Counted from the stretch's first letter, positions 27,869 to 36,391 are shown. The stretch is DNA of 64,000 nt from Desulfatirhabdium butyrativorans DSM 18734 (GCF_000429925.1 NZ_AUCU01000013.1:1-64000); one strand, 5' to 3'. Numbers and translations: made by a program. Notes: generated by a model not told the origin, from the sequence alone.

Positions 27869-28039
27869 TTGCGACATATCCCGAACTTCCAGCTCGTTTT
27901 GATCGACCTGTCTCGATTCAGCGATGCGGAAATCCAGGGGGAAGCACTGCTGCGCGCTTCCCTGCTGCTGTTCAAATATGTGTTCACACCCGAATACCGG
28001 GATCGTCTGCCCGGAATCTTCGCACTTCTCAAAAGCCTC
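27869..28039 (+). pseudogene. Third, fragmentary copy of the Rpn nuclease gene
   Basis: Positions 27869-28039 match 25560-25729 almost exactly and code for RHIPNFQLVLIDLSRFSDAE...FALLKSL. The nuclease core and the C-terminus are missing. The fragment joins the neuB scrap at its left and unrelated sequence at its right (28040-28126). It shows that Rpn sequence has been copied or rearranged locally more than once. Confidence 0.85.
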
Positions 28040-28126
28040 TCCATTGCAGTACAGTCAGCGCTATTTGTCCCGCTCGCTCGGATTTCCGGAAAAACAGGCT
28101 GAAACCATTCCTTGTCCGTTTGTCCG

Positions 28127-29662
28127 TTATGGCATTCTGCTGCGGGTGCAGCAATACCTGGCGAAATCCTCGGACCCGTTCTGATGATCTCTGCCCAAAT
28201 GGAAATTGAGCCAGGAAGATGTGCGATCGAGTTCCCAGTTGCGCGGGGGAATGCAGCCGTCAACCATTTCCGAAAGCTTCCCGTCATAGGCGAAACGCCG
28301 ATAGGCTTGACGCCAGATGCACCAGCGATCCGGATGCACCTCGCATCTGCCGTTTCGGCTGCCGCCGCAGGCGCCGTTCCGGGTATGCTTGGGACAGCCC
28401 GACTCCGGGCATTGAAAGCCCACATGCTGAATGGCGCAGTCCCCGCACTGGCGGCAATCGAGCATCACATATTTGCCCGCATTTTCTGCCATGTGCAGCA
28501 GACGTGTCGGGAGGTGTCGCTCGTCGATCCAGCGGCTTGCAGCGCGAAGCGGTTGGTCGATGGGAGAAGTCGCATCGAAAAATAATTCATGGACGGCTTT
28601 GAGCGTATGGTAATGAACGCACTCGAGCAGGCCGAGACCCTTCGATTTCCGATCGGGAAATCCCGTCCAGCAGCCGTCCGGAGATACGGCATAAAAAGCG
28701 TTGTCCGGTGCATCGGAGACATCCGGAATGAAGGAGCGCCAATCGGATTCGATCTGGGCCATGCGATCCAGAATCCGGGCCACAATGCCGAATGATTTAT
28801 GGACCCCGCCGATATGGATGCCCTTGTACCCCAACCCTTTCAATACGACGCCGAGCCGGGCCGTCCGTTCGATGGCGGCCTGTCTGCCTTTCTCCGGATT
28901 TTCCCATTCCTGGAGGACTTTTCGCAGCAAAGCGTCCGGCACGATCGCTCCGGGTACTTTTCCAGCGTTCATGAGCGCTGCCACTTTGGGTGTGAGCACA
29001 TACACGGAACCCAGAACGGGCGGATGCACGCCGATATGATCGAGGTAGGCCAGCAATTCCCTGTATTTCCGGCTATCATAACCCAGTTGGGTGATGATGA
29101 AATCCGCTCCGCCGCACAGCTTTCTCGATAGCTTGGCATACTGGGAAAAGCTTTCGGGTTCGGTATATTTGAAGGGGCTTACGGCGCACCCGGTGAAAAA
29201 ACCGTCCGGATCGCCGGTTGCGTTCATCCTTTCCGAAAGCATGGCCAGCAGACACTGCAGGCTCACCGAATCGAGATCGAAAACGGGCGCCCCCTGACCG
29301 GCGAACCCTTTTCCCGCATAGTCTCCGGTCAGGGCCAGAATGTTTTTCATGCCCATCATGGCGAGCTGCAGGGCCCGGCTTTCCATTCCCACGCGATTGG
29401 TGTCCCGGCAGGTGAAATGGACGATAACGTCCATGCCGATCTTGAAAATTTCGGAGCCGATACCATCCGGGCTCAAGGCAGGGTTCCCTCCCGGATTGTC
29501 GGTCATGGAAACGGCGCTAATCCGGCCGTCGGCGAAGGCATCCCGGGCAATTGCAATGACCGTCTCGACGGACTTGCCGATGTGCTCCCTGCCGGGAATG
29601 AGTTCCAGCGTAATGACGAATCGCTCCGGATCCGTCATGTCGTTTCGAAATACGCGAAGCAT
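28127..29662 (-). CDS. Methylenetetrahydrofolate reductase-like protein with zinc-rich C-terminal domain
   Basis: 511 residues. The first ~290 residues are a MetF TIM barrel: FVITLELIPGREHIGKSVETV at the start, SMTDNPGGNPAL, ALTGDYAGKG, GADFIITQLGYDSRKY. The C-terminal ~150 residues are the MTHFR_C domain rich in cysteine (CRQCGDCAIQHVGFQCPESGCPK, then NGACGG). In acetogens and sulfate reducers the second part corresponds to MetV, normally a separate subunit, so this is a MetF-MetV-like fusion. It would reduce methylene-H4folate in C1 metabolism, possibly in the Wood-Ljungdahl pathway. It is transcribed divergently from the TetR gene. The last ~15 residues before the stop look unconserved. 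Confidence 0.88.
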   Translation of the reverse strand: MLRVFRNDMTDPERFVITLELIPGREHIGKSVETVIAIARDAFADGRISAVSMTDNPGGNPALSPDGIGSEIFKIGMDVIVHFTCRDTNRVGMESRALQLAMMGMKNILALTGDYAGKGFAGQGAPVFDLDSVSLQCLLAMLSERMNATGDPDGFFTGCAVSPFKYTEPESFSQYAKLSRKLCGGADFIITQLGYDSRKYRELLAYLDHIGVHPPVLGSVYVLTPKVAALMNAGKVPGAIVPDALLRKVLQEWENPEKGRQAAIERTARLGVVLKGLGYKGIHIGGVHKSFGIVARILDRMAQIESDWRSFIPDVSDAPDNAFYAVSPDGCWTGFPDRKSKGLGLLECVHYHTLKAVHELFFDATSPIDQPLRAASRWIDERHLPTRLLHMAENAGKYVMLDCRQCGDCAIQHVGFQCPESGCPKHTRNGACGGSRNGRCEVHPDRWCIWRQAYRRFAYDGKLSEMVDGCIPPRNWELDRTSSWLNFHLGRDHQNGSEDFARYCCTRSRMP

Positions 29663-30030
29663 CGTGTTTTCCTGATGAGAAAGGGTTTACATTCGGGGTG
29701 GCGGGTACGAAGAAGCCCGTTTCATGTGTGTTCTTGTATGGAAAGTTCGAAGAATACGTTAACACAAATGGCTCGAAGCATAAAGGTGTTCATGTCGATT
29801 CAGGGCATAGCCCATGGGTTTCCGGTGCGATTTCATTTCCGGGGCGGCCCCTCATAAGCGCCAACTGAACAGGCAACCTCCCGGGCTTCAGTCTGAGACG
29901 CGCGCTTGCCTTCTTGGTCTCCGTTCGAATGCTTGCTGGAATATCGAATCGATAGCGACATCGAATCGGTAGTGCCGTCTTTTCATCGAATGAACTATCT
30001 TCATTTGAAAATCTCCAGTCAAAAAATTTC

Positions 30031-30059
30031 TTGACAGCGTTTGTTGTATTCGGATAAAA
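30031..30059 (+). promoter_or_regulatory. Sigma-70-type promoter of the TetR gene
   Basis: TTGACA (30031-30036) is followed by exactly 17 bp and ATAAAA (30054-30059). Both hexamers and the spacer fit sigma-70. The expected start falls near 30066, right at the palindrome at 30069-30092. Confidence 0.6.
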
Positions 30060-30068
30060 GCCAGACAG

Positions 30069-30092
30069 TCGGTTTTTATACCGACCGTTCGG
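30069..30092. promoter_or_regulatory. Candidate TetR operator
   Basis: Two overlapping dyads lie at the expected transcription start: TCGGT-N6-ACCGA (30069-30084) and CCGA-N4-TCGG (30081-30092). A TetR repressor bound here would block the promoter at 30031, the usual autoregulatory layout. The site is predicted only from symmetry and position. Confidence 0.45.
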
Positions 30093-30197
30093 CTTGTTTT
30101 TCCTGCTGATCAAGGCGGTATTCGGATCGGGACGTTTCGCTGCTTTCATCGGCTGGTCGCCAACTTGCTGAATGGATCCAACTTCATGAGGTACCTT

Positions 30198-30794
30198 ATG
30201 GCAACACTATCCAAAATAGACGACATTCGCCGGAAACAGATTCTGCAGGCTGCCATGCTCACGCTGGCAAAATCTGGAAGCGCCAATGTGACTATGGAGG
30301 ACATTGCCGTGGCTTGCGGCCTGTCCAAGGGCGGTCTGGCTCATTACTATCCGTCGAAAAGCGAGCTTTTCATGGCGGTATTCGTGTCCTTTTTTGACCG
30401 CATTTTCGAAAGGTCCTGCACCCACTTGAACGAGGCCGGGAATCCCATGGAAAAACTTCTGTCCTTCGAATGGCTCTTTGATCGTGACGATCCGGATTGC
30501 CAGCTCGGCTATCCGCTGCTCTTCGATTGCATGGCCTTGGCTGTTCACGATGAGGCCTATCGCGATCTGCTGGCTGACTGGTTTTCCAAATGGGTGGGGA
30601 TGCTGCAGGCGGTGATTGAAGAAGGCCAGACGACCGGATTGTTTCCCGGCATCGTCCCGGAGTTTGCCGGCCGCGCCATCTCGGCCGTTTATCAGGGGAT
30701 CGCAACGCGCTGGTATTTCGCCCCCGATGTTCACAGCACCCAATGGGCCATTGACGCGTATCGTAAAGCGATCCGGGGAATCATGGCGGGGTAG
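30198..30794 (+). CDS. TetR/AcrR-family transcriptional regulator
   Basis: 198 residues from the ATG at 30198, which has GAGGT 6 bp upstream; an in-frame ATG 33 bp earlier is rejected for lack of such a site. The N-terminal helix-turn-helix is clear: RKQILQAAMLTLAKSG...VTMEDIAVACGLSKGGLAHYYPSKSELF. The C-terminal ligand domain is variable. It is the first gene before the SCP2/DUF2148/acyl-CoA run and probably represses it in response to a CoA thioester or lipid ligand, which is an inference from position. Confidence 0.9.
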   Translation: MATLSKIDDIRRKQILQAAMLTLAKSGSANVTMEDIAVACGLSKGGLAHYYPSKSELFMAVFVSFFDRIFERSCTHLNEAGNPMEKLLSFEWLFDRDDPDCQLGYPLLFDCMALAVHDEAYRDLLADWFSKWVGMLQAVIEEGQTTGLFPGIVPEFAGRAISAVYQGIATRWYFAPDVHSTQWAIDAYRKAIRGIMAG

Positions 30795-30813
30795 GCGAGC
30801 GATGAAGGTTAAA

Positions 30814-30911
30814 GGCTATGGGCAATAGGCTATAGGCTATAGGTTATGGGCTATGGGCTATAGGTTATAGGCGATGGGCAATAGGCTATGGGTTATAGGT
30901 TATAGGTGATT
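30814..30911 (+). repeat. Heptanucleotide tandem array, family A (GGCTATG-type)
   Basis: Fourteen consecutive 7-bp units follow the consensus GG(C/T)NAT(A/G), for example GGCTATG, GGCTATA, GGTTATA, GGCAATA. The array starts 20 bp after the tetR stop and ends ~80 bp before the SCP2 gene. The unit equals the complement of the main unit of the array at 62808-63059. No coding role is apparent. Confidence 0.9.
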
Positions 30912-30990
30912 GGGCGTGAGGCTATTGCTGATCCGTTCAGGCGGATGGGTGTTGGAGTGGAGGCGGTGAACCAGGGAAAGGAGCAAACGT

Positions 30991-31389
30991 ATGCCGGTCT
31001 TCAAAGATACGCAGCACATGTATGACGTACTGGGGAAACTCTTTCGGACGCTGATGGCCGATCCGGAAATGGGGCAGAAATTCCAGGAGGCCAACATCGT
31101 CATCAAATTCACCATTCATGAGCCGAACGGGCAGATCTGGCTCAATTCGGACAGGGCTGTGATCTGCGGGGAGGCGGATCTGAAACCGACGATCGAGATG
31201 AGCCTGAGCGGGGATTCCTGCCATCAGTTCTGGCTGAAGGAGCTGACCCTGCCGTTGGCGCTTGCCAAGGGCAAGATCAAGGCCAAGGGTCCGATGCCCA
31301 AGGTGTTGAAGCTGCTTCCCATGCTGAAACCGGCCTACGAGGCCTATCCGGCAATCGCCCGGGAGAACGGGCTTCCGATTCAGTCGTGA
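30991..31389 (+). CDS. SCP2 sterol-binding-domain protein
   Basis: 132 residues with the SCP2 fold pattern: an N-terminal helix, IVIKFTIHEPNGQIWLNSDRAVICGEADLKPTIEMSLSG strands, and LPLALAKGKIKAKGPMPKVLKLLPML, which contains the K-x-x-G-x near-signature of the family. GGAAAGGAGC precedes the ATG. Such proteins hold lipid or acyl-CoA substrates and are common in steroid and long-chain CoA pathways. It leads a run of CoA-pathway genes and probably presents a hydrophobic substrate to them. Confidence 0.85.
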   Translation: MPVFKDTQHMYDVLGKLFRTLMADPEMGQKFQEANIVIKFTIHEPNGQIWLNSDRAVICGEADLKPTIEMSLSGDSCHQFWLKELTLPLALAKGKIKAKGPMPKVLKLLPMLKPAYEAYPAIARENGLPIQS

Positions 31390-31402
31390 CGGAGGAACCA
31401 CC

Positions 31403-32074
31403 ATGGAACGATGCATCAAACAATACGAAGCCGATCGGAAACAGGCTGTCCGTACCGCCTGCGAACTGATCCTGGCCTCCGGCGTCACCAGTCCCCGTGT
31501 CGGCGGGGTGGGGGAGTGCACCATCCATATTCTCGATGACGATGCCGACATCGAAGACCTGTGCCAGCAGATGGAAAAGATGGCGGATGTCCAGAAGGCG
31601 TGGGCGTTTTTCCGTCGCGATGCAGCCATCCTGCGCGATGCCGATGCCCTGTTGATTGCCACCTCGCTTCGATGCCTGAAGGATCCGGCGGATATCAACT
31701 GCAACATGTGCGGGAAGCTGACCTGCGAATACTTGAAGCAGGAACCGAAGCTTCCGGCCGATCCGGATGTGGCCTTCCGAGGTCCCCTGTGCATTTTCCG
31801 GGCGAACAACCTGGCCTATGCCATCGACGGGATGATGTCGCAGGCCAGAAACCTCGGCATCGACTATGGGGTGTATTGGTCTGCAGGGGCTGCTGCCATG
31901 CGGATGGGCATCCTTCCGAAGGATACGGGGTTTGCCATCGGTGTCGCCGTGTCCGTTACGGAAAAAAGCCCATTCCGCGACATTCCGAAACGGTATGCGG
32001 AAATCAACCCGAGAACCATGAACGATCGGATGATTCAGCGTCTGTGGCCGCAATTCAGGTCCATCTATAGTTGA
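31403..32074 (+). CDS. DUF2148 ferredoxin-domain protein (copy 1)
   Basis: 223 residues. The DUF2148 cysteine set CNMCGKLTC (Cys100, 103, 108) plus Cys130 in GPLC likely binds a [4Fe-4S] cluster. The rest is an alpha/beta fold with SPRVGGVGECTIHIL at the start and a helical, Ala-rich C-terminal half. The family is common in anaerobes and its function is not established. It has a paralogue 350 bp downstream. The stop TGA (32072-32074) is half inside the terminal repeat of the MITE at 32073, so the final bases come from that insertion. Confidence 0.85.
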   Translation: MERCIKQYEADRKQAVRTACELILASGVTSPRVGGVGECTIHILDDDADIEDLCQQMEKMADVQKAWAFFRRDAAILRDADALLIATSLRCLKDPADINCNMCGKLTCEYLKQEPKLPADPDVAFRGPLCIFRANNLAYAIDGMMSQARNLGIDYGVYWSAGAAAMRMGILPKDTGFAIGVAVSVTEKSPFRDIPKRYAEINPRTMNDRMIQRLWPQFRSIYS

Positions 32075-32386
32075 TGGACTCGCAAAAAGTCGATCTATCC
32101 TCGATTTTCGGGTAGTTCCGGGCCTGAGCATGGGGGCGGGTACGCCTTTTGATGCTGCAGCGGAAACTTGTTTGAAGCCGCCGGAGATCGTTGGGCCGGG
32201 CATGCAACACGCTTCGGCTTGTGTTTGAAAAGCTTGCCATTTCAATGAGATGTTCTTTCCTGAAGCGTCTGGCTACATGCCCGGCCCTTACGAGATCGGG
32301 CGGCTGAGTTTTTCCGATGCAGCGAAAAAGGTGTGCCCGCTCCCATGCGGCTCGCTAAAGACTCGCTGACTTTTTGCGAGTCCATC
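32073..32386. mobile_element. MITE-like element with 19-bp perfect terminal inverted repeats
   Basis: The ends are GATGGACTCGCAAAAAGTC (32073-32091) and its exact complement (32368-32386). Flanking ATAGTT at 32067-32072 and 32387-32392 is a 6-bp direct repeat, consistent with a target-site duplication. The 314-bp interior has no convincing reading frame. Related terminal words (ACTTTTTGCGAGT/ACTCGCAAAAAGT) recur at ~24454, 42929 and 49043. It is non-autonomous and presumably mobilised by a transposase elsewhere. It lies between two co-oriented genes and could add a hairpin or terminator to their transcript. Confidence 0.8.
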
Positions 32387-32423
32387 ATAGTTGACATGAT
32401 CCCTGTTTCTTCTGGAGGCAAAT

Positions 32424-33071
32424 ATGGCAGTTCTTCAAATGACGGAGCTGATCGAAAACGGCCTGGAACGGGCGATGGAGCTGATGGCTCTTGCGGCGCA
32501 CAACAGTTTTCGTTTCGGCAACCGCAACACCATTCGAATGATCGCTGTGGGCAAGGAAGAACTCGAGCAGATCGCCGAATTCTGTTTTTCCCTGGGGGAC
32601 ATGTCCCCGCTGGCGGCCCGGGACGGCAGGCATGTGCTTCAATTGATCAAGGAACCCTGCAGCCTGCTGCTGATCGGTGACAAGCGCAAATCCGATTTCG
32701 GCTTCAATTGCGGGGCCTGTGGGTACCGGACATGCGCGGAAATGAACGCCGCCGAGGAAGTCGAGTCGCTGACGGCCCGGGGCCCCAGTTGTCAATTCAA
32801 GAACCTGAACCTGAACATCGCCGCCAATGCCGCAGCAGCCATGGCCCATCGGCTGGGGCTCCACTGCCGGGTGTTCAGCACGCTGGCTTTCGGTGCCCTC
32901 GCCCTGAACCTCATCGAAGATGTCGATCTGTGTATCAGCGTCTCGGTGAGCGCCGCAAAGGTCAACCCTTATTTCGACCGCCACATGTTCTGGACAAAGG
33001 AACACTGGGACGAGATTTTCAACCAGGAATTCCCGACCTACAACCGCGGCTTCATCGGGGCGGTGGAGTAA
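32424..33071 (+). CDS. DUF2148 ferredoxin-domain protein (copy 2)
   Basis: 215 residues, a paralogue of the protein at 31403 with the motif CGACGYRTC (Cys96, 99, 104) and Cys123 in GPSC. The C-terminal half (IAANAAAAMAHRLGLHCRVFSTLAFGALALNL) is similar in layout. CTGGAGGC lies ahead of the ATG. Two paralogous single-cluster proteins side by side could form a heterodimer that transfers electrons for the acyl-CoA dehydrogenase of this operon, but this is speculation. Function unknown. Confidence 0.85.
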   Translation: MAVLQMTELIENGLERAMELMALAAHNSFRFGNRNTIRMIAVGKEELEQIAEFCFSLGDMSPLAARDGRHVLQLIKEPCSLLLIGDKRKSDFGFNCGACGYRTCAEMNAAEEVESLTARGPSCQFKNLNLNIAANAAAAMAHRLGLHCRVFSTLAFGALALNLIEDVDLCISVSVSAAKVNPYFDRHMFWTKEHWDEIFNQEFPTYNRGFIGAVE

Positions 33072-33183
33072 GAACATAGGGAAGAGGGAAGAGGGGGAGG
33101 GCAGAAGTGCGGTCTGATGCATCCACTTATCGATTCGCGCGGCCCCATCACGTATCCCGATTTTCGAAATGGAGTACACCATC

Positions 33184-34782
33184 ATGTCGAATAAAGCCCA
33201 TCTGAATCCGGCGATCGTGTCCCATTTGATCGAGCTCAAGGCGGATGAATCGCCGGACAAACCGATCATGACCTTCGAGGCCGGAGACCTTCCGGCCGAG
33301 GTTCTCACCTATCGGCATCTGTACGAAAACTCGAACAAGTTGGCGCGGATGCTGCTGCAGAACGGGATCGGCAAGGGGGATGTTTTTGGTGTGTTCATGC
33401 GGAACCATCCGGAATTCGCCTATTCGCTGCTGGCAGGTCCCGTGATCGGTGCCGTTCTCGTGCCCATCGATCCCCGGAGCAGCGGTGATCGGCTGATTTA
33501 TCTTCTTCGGCACAGCAAGGCCAAGCTCGTGATCCTGACTTCTGACAAGCTCGATGCCGTCCGGGCCATTCGGGACGCCGTTCCGGACATCCGGTTCGTC
33601 GTCTCCTACAGAAAAGGGTATCCGGCGGAGATCGATCCTGCTTTTCCCACCTTGAACGAAGTGCTGGAGGCCGATTCCTGGCAGCGCGTCGATCAGCAGA
33701 TCATGGATGTCCGACATCCCATGCAGGTCATTTATACCTCGGGGACGACCGGGGATCCCAAGGGGGTGATGATCCGAAACAACCGGATCGGGTTGTTCAA
33801 CATCGTCACCAAACTGGTTTGGAAATACCGAAGCGACGACATCCTGTACACCGGTCTTTCGCTCAGTCACGGCAACGCCCAGGCCGTCACTTTTTTCCCG
33901 TCCATCATGGCCGGGATCCGTTCCGTATTCAGTCCGGGGTTTACCAAAAGCCGGATTTGGGATATTTGCAGAACCTACGGCTGTACGAGCTTCTCGCTTC
34001 TGGGCGGCATGATGGCCGGCATTTTCAACGAACCGCCCAAACCCAACGATGCCGACAATCCCGTGAAGGTGGTCATTTCCGCAGGCACACCGCCTGCCAT
34101 CTGGGAAGACTTCGAAAAACGTTTCAACGTGAAGATTCTCGAATGGTACGGGGCCGTTGAAGGCGGATTCGCCTACAAGCCGCCGGGAGTCGGCCCCATC
34201 GGTTCCTTCGGGAAACCGCTTCCCGGAATGATGGAGTTTAAGGTCGTGGATGAGAACGATCGGGAAGTTCCTCCAGGAACGGTCGGCGAGCTCATCGTCC
34301 GGATGACCAAGGGAGAAACCCGGGTCGATTATCTCGACAATGCAGCGGCCTCGGAAGAAAAGACCCGTGGTGGATGGCTTCGCACCGGAGACATGGTGCA
34401 TCGGGACAAGGACGGGTGGTATTTCTTCCATCACCGGAAGGGGAGCGAGCTTCGCCGTGCAGGCGACTTCATCCAACCGGATCAGATCGAGCGGGTGATC
34501 GGAGAGCATCCGGATGTGAGCGAGGTATGCGTGTACGGGATTCCCGCCCAATCCGGGGCTCCCGGAGAAAGCGACATCGTTGCGGCTGTCGTTCCTTTCG
34601 AAGGGCGCAGCATCGATCCTGCGGCGGTGTTCGCCTGGTGTGCCGAACGCCTGTCTCCCAATTTCGTGCCTTCCTGGCTGCAGGTCGTAGACGCTATCCC
34701 CAAGACCATCTCGGAAAAGGCCCTCGATCGGGTGCTTCGGGAGGCGTTTCGGGTGGATGGGGCGAATGTGTATAAGAGATAG
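33184..34782 (+). CDS. Acyl-CoA synthetase (AMP-forming), CaiC/FadD-like
   Basis: 532 residues from the ATG at 33184 (GGAG 9 bp upstream); an ATG 15 bp earlier is less likely. The adenylation motif reads VIYTSGTTGDPKGVM, then EWYGAVEGG, GWLRTGDMVHRDKDGWYFFHHRKG, and the C-terminal catalytic lysine lies in TISEKALDR. It activates a carboxylic acid to its CoA thioester through an acyl-adenylate. The closest-looking relatives are the crotonobetaine/carnitine-type ligases, but the neighbouring genes (SCP2, dehydrogenase, thiolase) suggest a bulkier acid. It belongs to the 30198-38506 run. Confidence 0.9.
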   Translation: MSNKAHLNPAIVSHLIELKADESPDKPIMTFEAGDLPAEVLTYRHLYENSNKLARMLLQNGIGKGDVFGVFMRNHPEFAYSLLAGPVIGAVLVPIDPRSSGDRLIYLLRHSKAKLVILTSDKLDAVRAIRDAVPDIRFVVSYRKGYPAEIDPAFPTLNEVLEADSWQRVDQQIMDVRHPMQVIYTSGTTGDPKGVMIRNNRIGLFNIVTKLVWKYRSDDILYTGLSLSHGNAQAVTFFPSIMAGIRSVFSPGFTKSRIWDICRTYGCTSFSLLGGMMAGIFNEPPKPNDADNPVKVVISAGTPPAIWEDFEKRFNVKILEWYGAVEGGFAYKPPGVGPIGSFGKPLPGMMEFKVVDENDREVPPGTVGELIVRMTKGETRVDYLDNAAASEEKTRGGWLRTGDMVHRDKDGWYFFHHRKGSELRRAGDFIQPDQIERVIGEHPDVSEVCVYGIPAQSGAPGESDIVAAVVPFEGRSIDPAAVFAWCAERLSPNFVPSWLQVVDAIPKTISEKALDRVLREAFRVDGANVYKR

Positions 34783-34890
34783 TGGGCAGTGGGCAGGGTG
34801 TCACCCTGAGCCTGTCGAAGGGTGACTGGAAGCTGTCATGGTTCGACAGGCTCACCATGACTGTGGGCAGTCGGCAGTGGGCAGTGGGTG
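34782..34890 (+). repeat. Heptanucleotide arrays, family B (GTGGGCA), around a 13-bp hairpin
   Basis: Two GTGGGCA units (34782-34795) directly follow the ligase stop codon. Four more units (GTGGGCA, GTCGGCA, GTGGGCA, GTGGGTG; 34863-34890) lie ~70 bp on. Between them is a perfect inverted repeat, TGAGCCTGTCGAA at 34807-34819 and its complement at 34842-34854, of the type often seen as a dispersed hairpin. The layout looks like a hairpin element set into a heptamer array. It might act as an intra-operon attenuator. Confidence 0.8.
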
Positions 34891-35094
34891 GGATGGGGCT
34901 TGAGGTTGCAGGGTGTCGGCGATGGGTGATGAGCCCAGGGGGATGAAAAAAACGGAGTTGCTGCAACGCACGTACACCAGGTCGGATGCAAGCCCAGGCG
35001 TGCCGACCCGTTCCTGTTTCCCGCAAGGCGTGGAGAATGGCGCCGATCGGTCATGAAAGATGGTGTTTACGATACACGGAGGGGATATCTTCTT

Positions 35095-36315
35095 ATGTAT
35101 ACCGAACTGCATTTGTCGTTGACGGATGAACAGATCGCCATCCGGGAAGAAACGCATCGTTTTGCCCGGGATGTGCTTCGACCGGCAAGCATCGAGCTCG
35201 ACAAGTTCGCAAATCCCGAAGATGTCATTCAGAGCCCCCTGTTCTGGAACGTCATGAAAAAGGGATACGAGCTGGCCTATCACACCATTTTCATCCCCGA
35301 TTCCTGGGGTGGGCTTGGGTTGGATCCGCTCGAGGTGCACATCGTTCTGGAGGAATTGGGATGGGGGAGTGCGGATTTCGCCATCGGTCTGGGAGTGTCG
35401 TGTTTTCCGGCCTTCTTTGCATCGATGGTGCCTACCGATCGGCTGGCCGAAGAGATCATCACCCCGTTCTGCAGCGATACCGAAGCTCGGATGATCGGGT
35501 GTTGGGCGATTACGGAGCCCGATCACGGAACGGATACGCTTTGCCCCAACACCCCGGCCTTTCGGGATCCGGCCATCAGTGGTCAGGTGACCGCCCGAAA
35601 AGAGGGCTCCGAATGGGTGATCACCGGACAGAAATCGGCCTGGGTTTCCAATGGAACGATCGCCACCCATGCCCTTGTGTACCTGACCATCGATCCGTCG
35701 ATGGGGATGGCTGGCGGCGGCATTGGTATCGTTCCGCTCGACCTGCCGGGCGTTCGAAAAGGCCGACCGCTCGACAAACTGGGGCAGCGGGCGCTCAATC
35801 AGGGGGAAATCTTTTTCGATGGGGTTCGTATTCCCGAAGAATACATGCTGGTGGAGCCCGACAGCTACGAGGCCATGCTCGACGTGACCCTGGCAACAGC
35901 CAATGCCGGAATGGCGGCAACTTTTACGGGGGTCGCCCGTGCGGCGTACGAGGCTGCACTCGACTACGCCAAGAACCATCGGGTGCAGGGCGGAAAATAT
36001 CTTTTCGAGCACCAGATGATCAAGCACCGCCTTTTCGAGATGTTCATGAAGATCGAGGCGGCCCGAGCCCTGTCCAGAGCGGCAATGATCTACAATTTCA
36101 ACAACACCCCGCCGCTTACCCAGTATTCCATTGCAGCCAAGGTCTTCTGCACGAATACGGCCTTCGAAGTGGCCCATGCCGCCGTACAGATGTTCGGGGG
36201 GCTTGGGGTCAGCAAGGAATATCCGGTGGAGAAGTTTTTCCGGGATGCCCGTGCCGCCCTGATCGAAGACGGCGCAAACGATTCGCTGATGATTACTGCG
36301 GCGCATAGCCTCTGA
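35095..36315 (+). CDS. Acyl-CoA dehydrogenase
   Basis: 406 residues from the ATG at 35095 (GGAGGGG upstream); a frame starting 42 bp earlier is less likely. FAD-binding and substrate segments are seen: LGLDPLEVHIVLEELGWGSADFA, CWAITEPDHGTDT, KSAWVSNGTIATHALVYL, QMFGGLGVSKEYPVEKFFRDARA. Near the C-terminus, where most family members have the catalytic Glu in an E-G-T motif, it reads LIEDGAND, so the catalytic base may be placed differently or this may be a non-canonical member. It follows the ligase and precedes the thiolase, which fits alpha,beta-desaturation of an acyl-CoA. Confidence 0.88.
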   Translation: MYTELHLSLTDEQIAIREETHRFARDVLRPASIELDKFANPEDVIQSPLFWNVMKKGYELAYHTIFIPDSWGGLGLDPLEVHIVLEELGWGSADFAIGLGVSCFPAFFASMVPTDRLAEEIITPFCSDTEARMIGCWAITEPDHGTDTLCPNTPAFRDPAISGQVTARKEGSEWVITGQKSAWVSNGTIATHALVYLTIDPSMGMAGGGIGIVPLDLPGVRKGRPLDKLGQRALNQGEIFFDGVRIPEEYMLVEPDSYEAMLDVTLATANAGMAATFTGVARAAYEAALDYAKNHRVQGGKYLFEHQMIKHRLFEMFMKIEAARALSRAAMIYNFNNTPPLTQYSIAAKVFCTNTAFEVAHAAVQMFGGLGVSKEYPVEKFFRDARAALIEDGANDSLMITAAHSL

Positions 36316-36373
36316 TGGAGTTAAGGAGAATGTCCTTGAAATCAGTGGAGATCGGGCTTGGATAGATGTTGGC

Positions 36374-36391
36374 CCCCGGCTTTGGCCGGGG
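36374..36391 (+). terminator. GC-rich hairpin between acyl-CoA dehydrogenase and thiolase genes
   Basis: CCCCGGC-TTTG-GCCGGGG forms a perfect 7-bp GC stem with a 4-base loop, followed by TGAATTT, which is a poor U-tract. It could terminate part of the transcripts or merely stabilise an mRNA end. The gene spacing (137 bp) is otherwise filled by the heptamer array at 36404. Confidence 0.4.

Larger units (their letters stand above)
29663..30197. other. Divergent intergenic region between metF-like and tetR genes
   Basis: About 535 bp without a gene. It contains a good promoter and a palindrome ahead of the TetR gene, listed separately. The promoter of the metF-like gene on the minus strand was not resolved. 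Short frames here show no recognisable domains. Confidence 0.5.

Noticed and set aside
33148-34551. 467-codon minus-strand open frame opposite the acyl-CoA ligase
   Set aside because: Antisense shadow with no family resemblance; the plus-strand ligase motifs are unambiguous.
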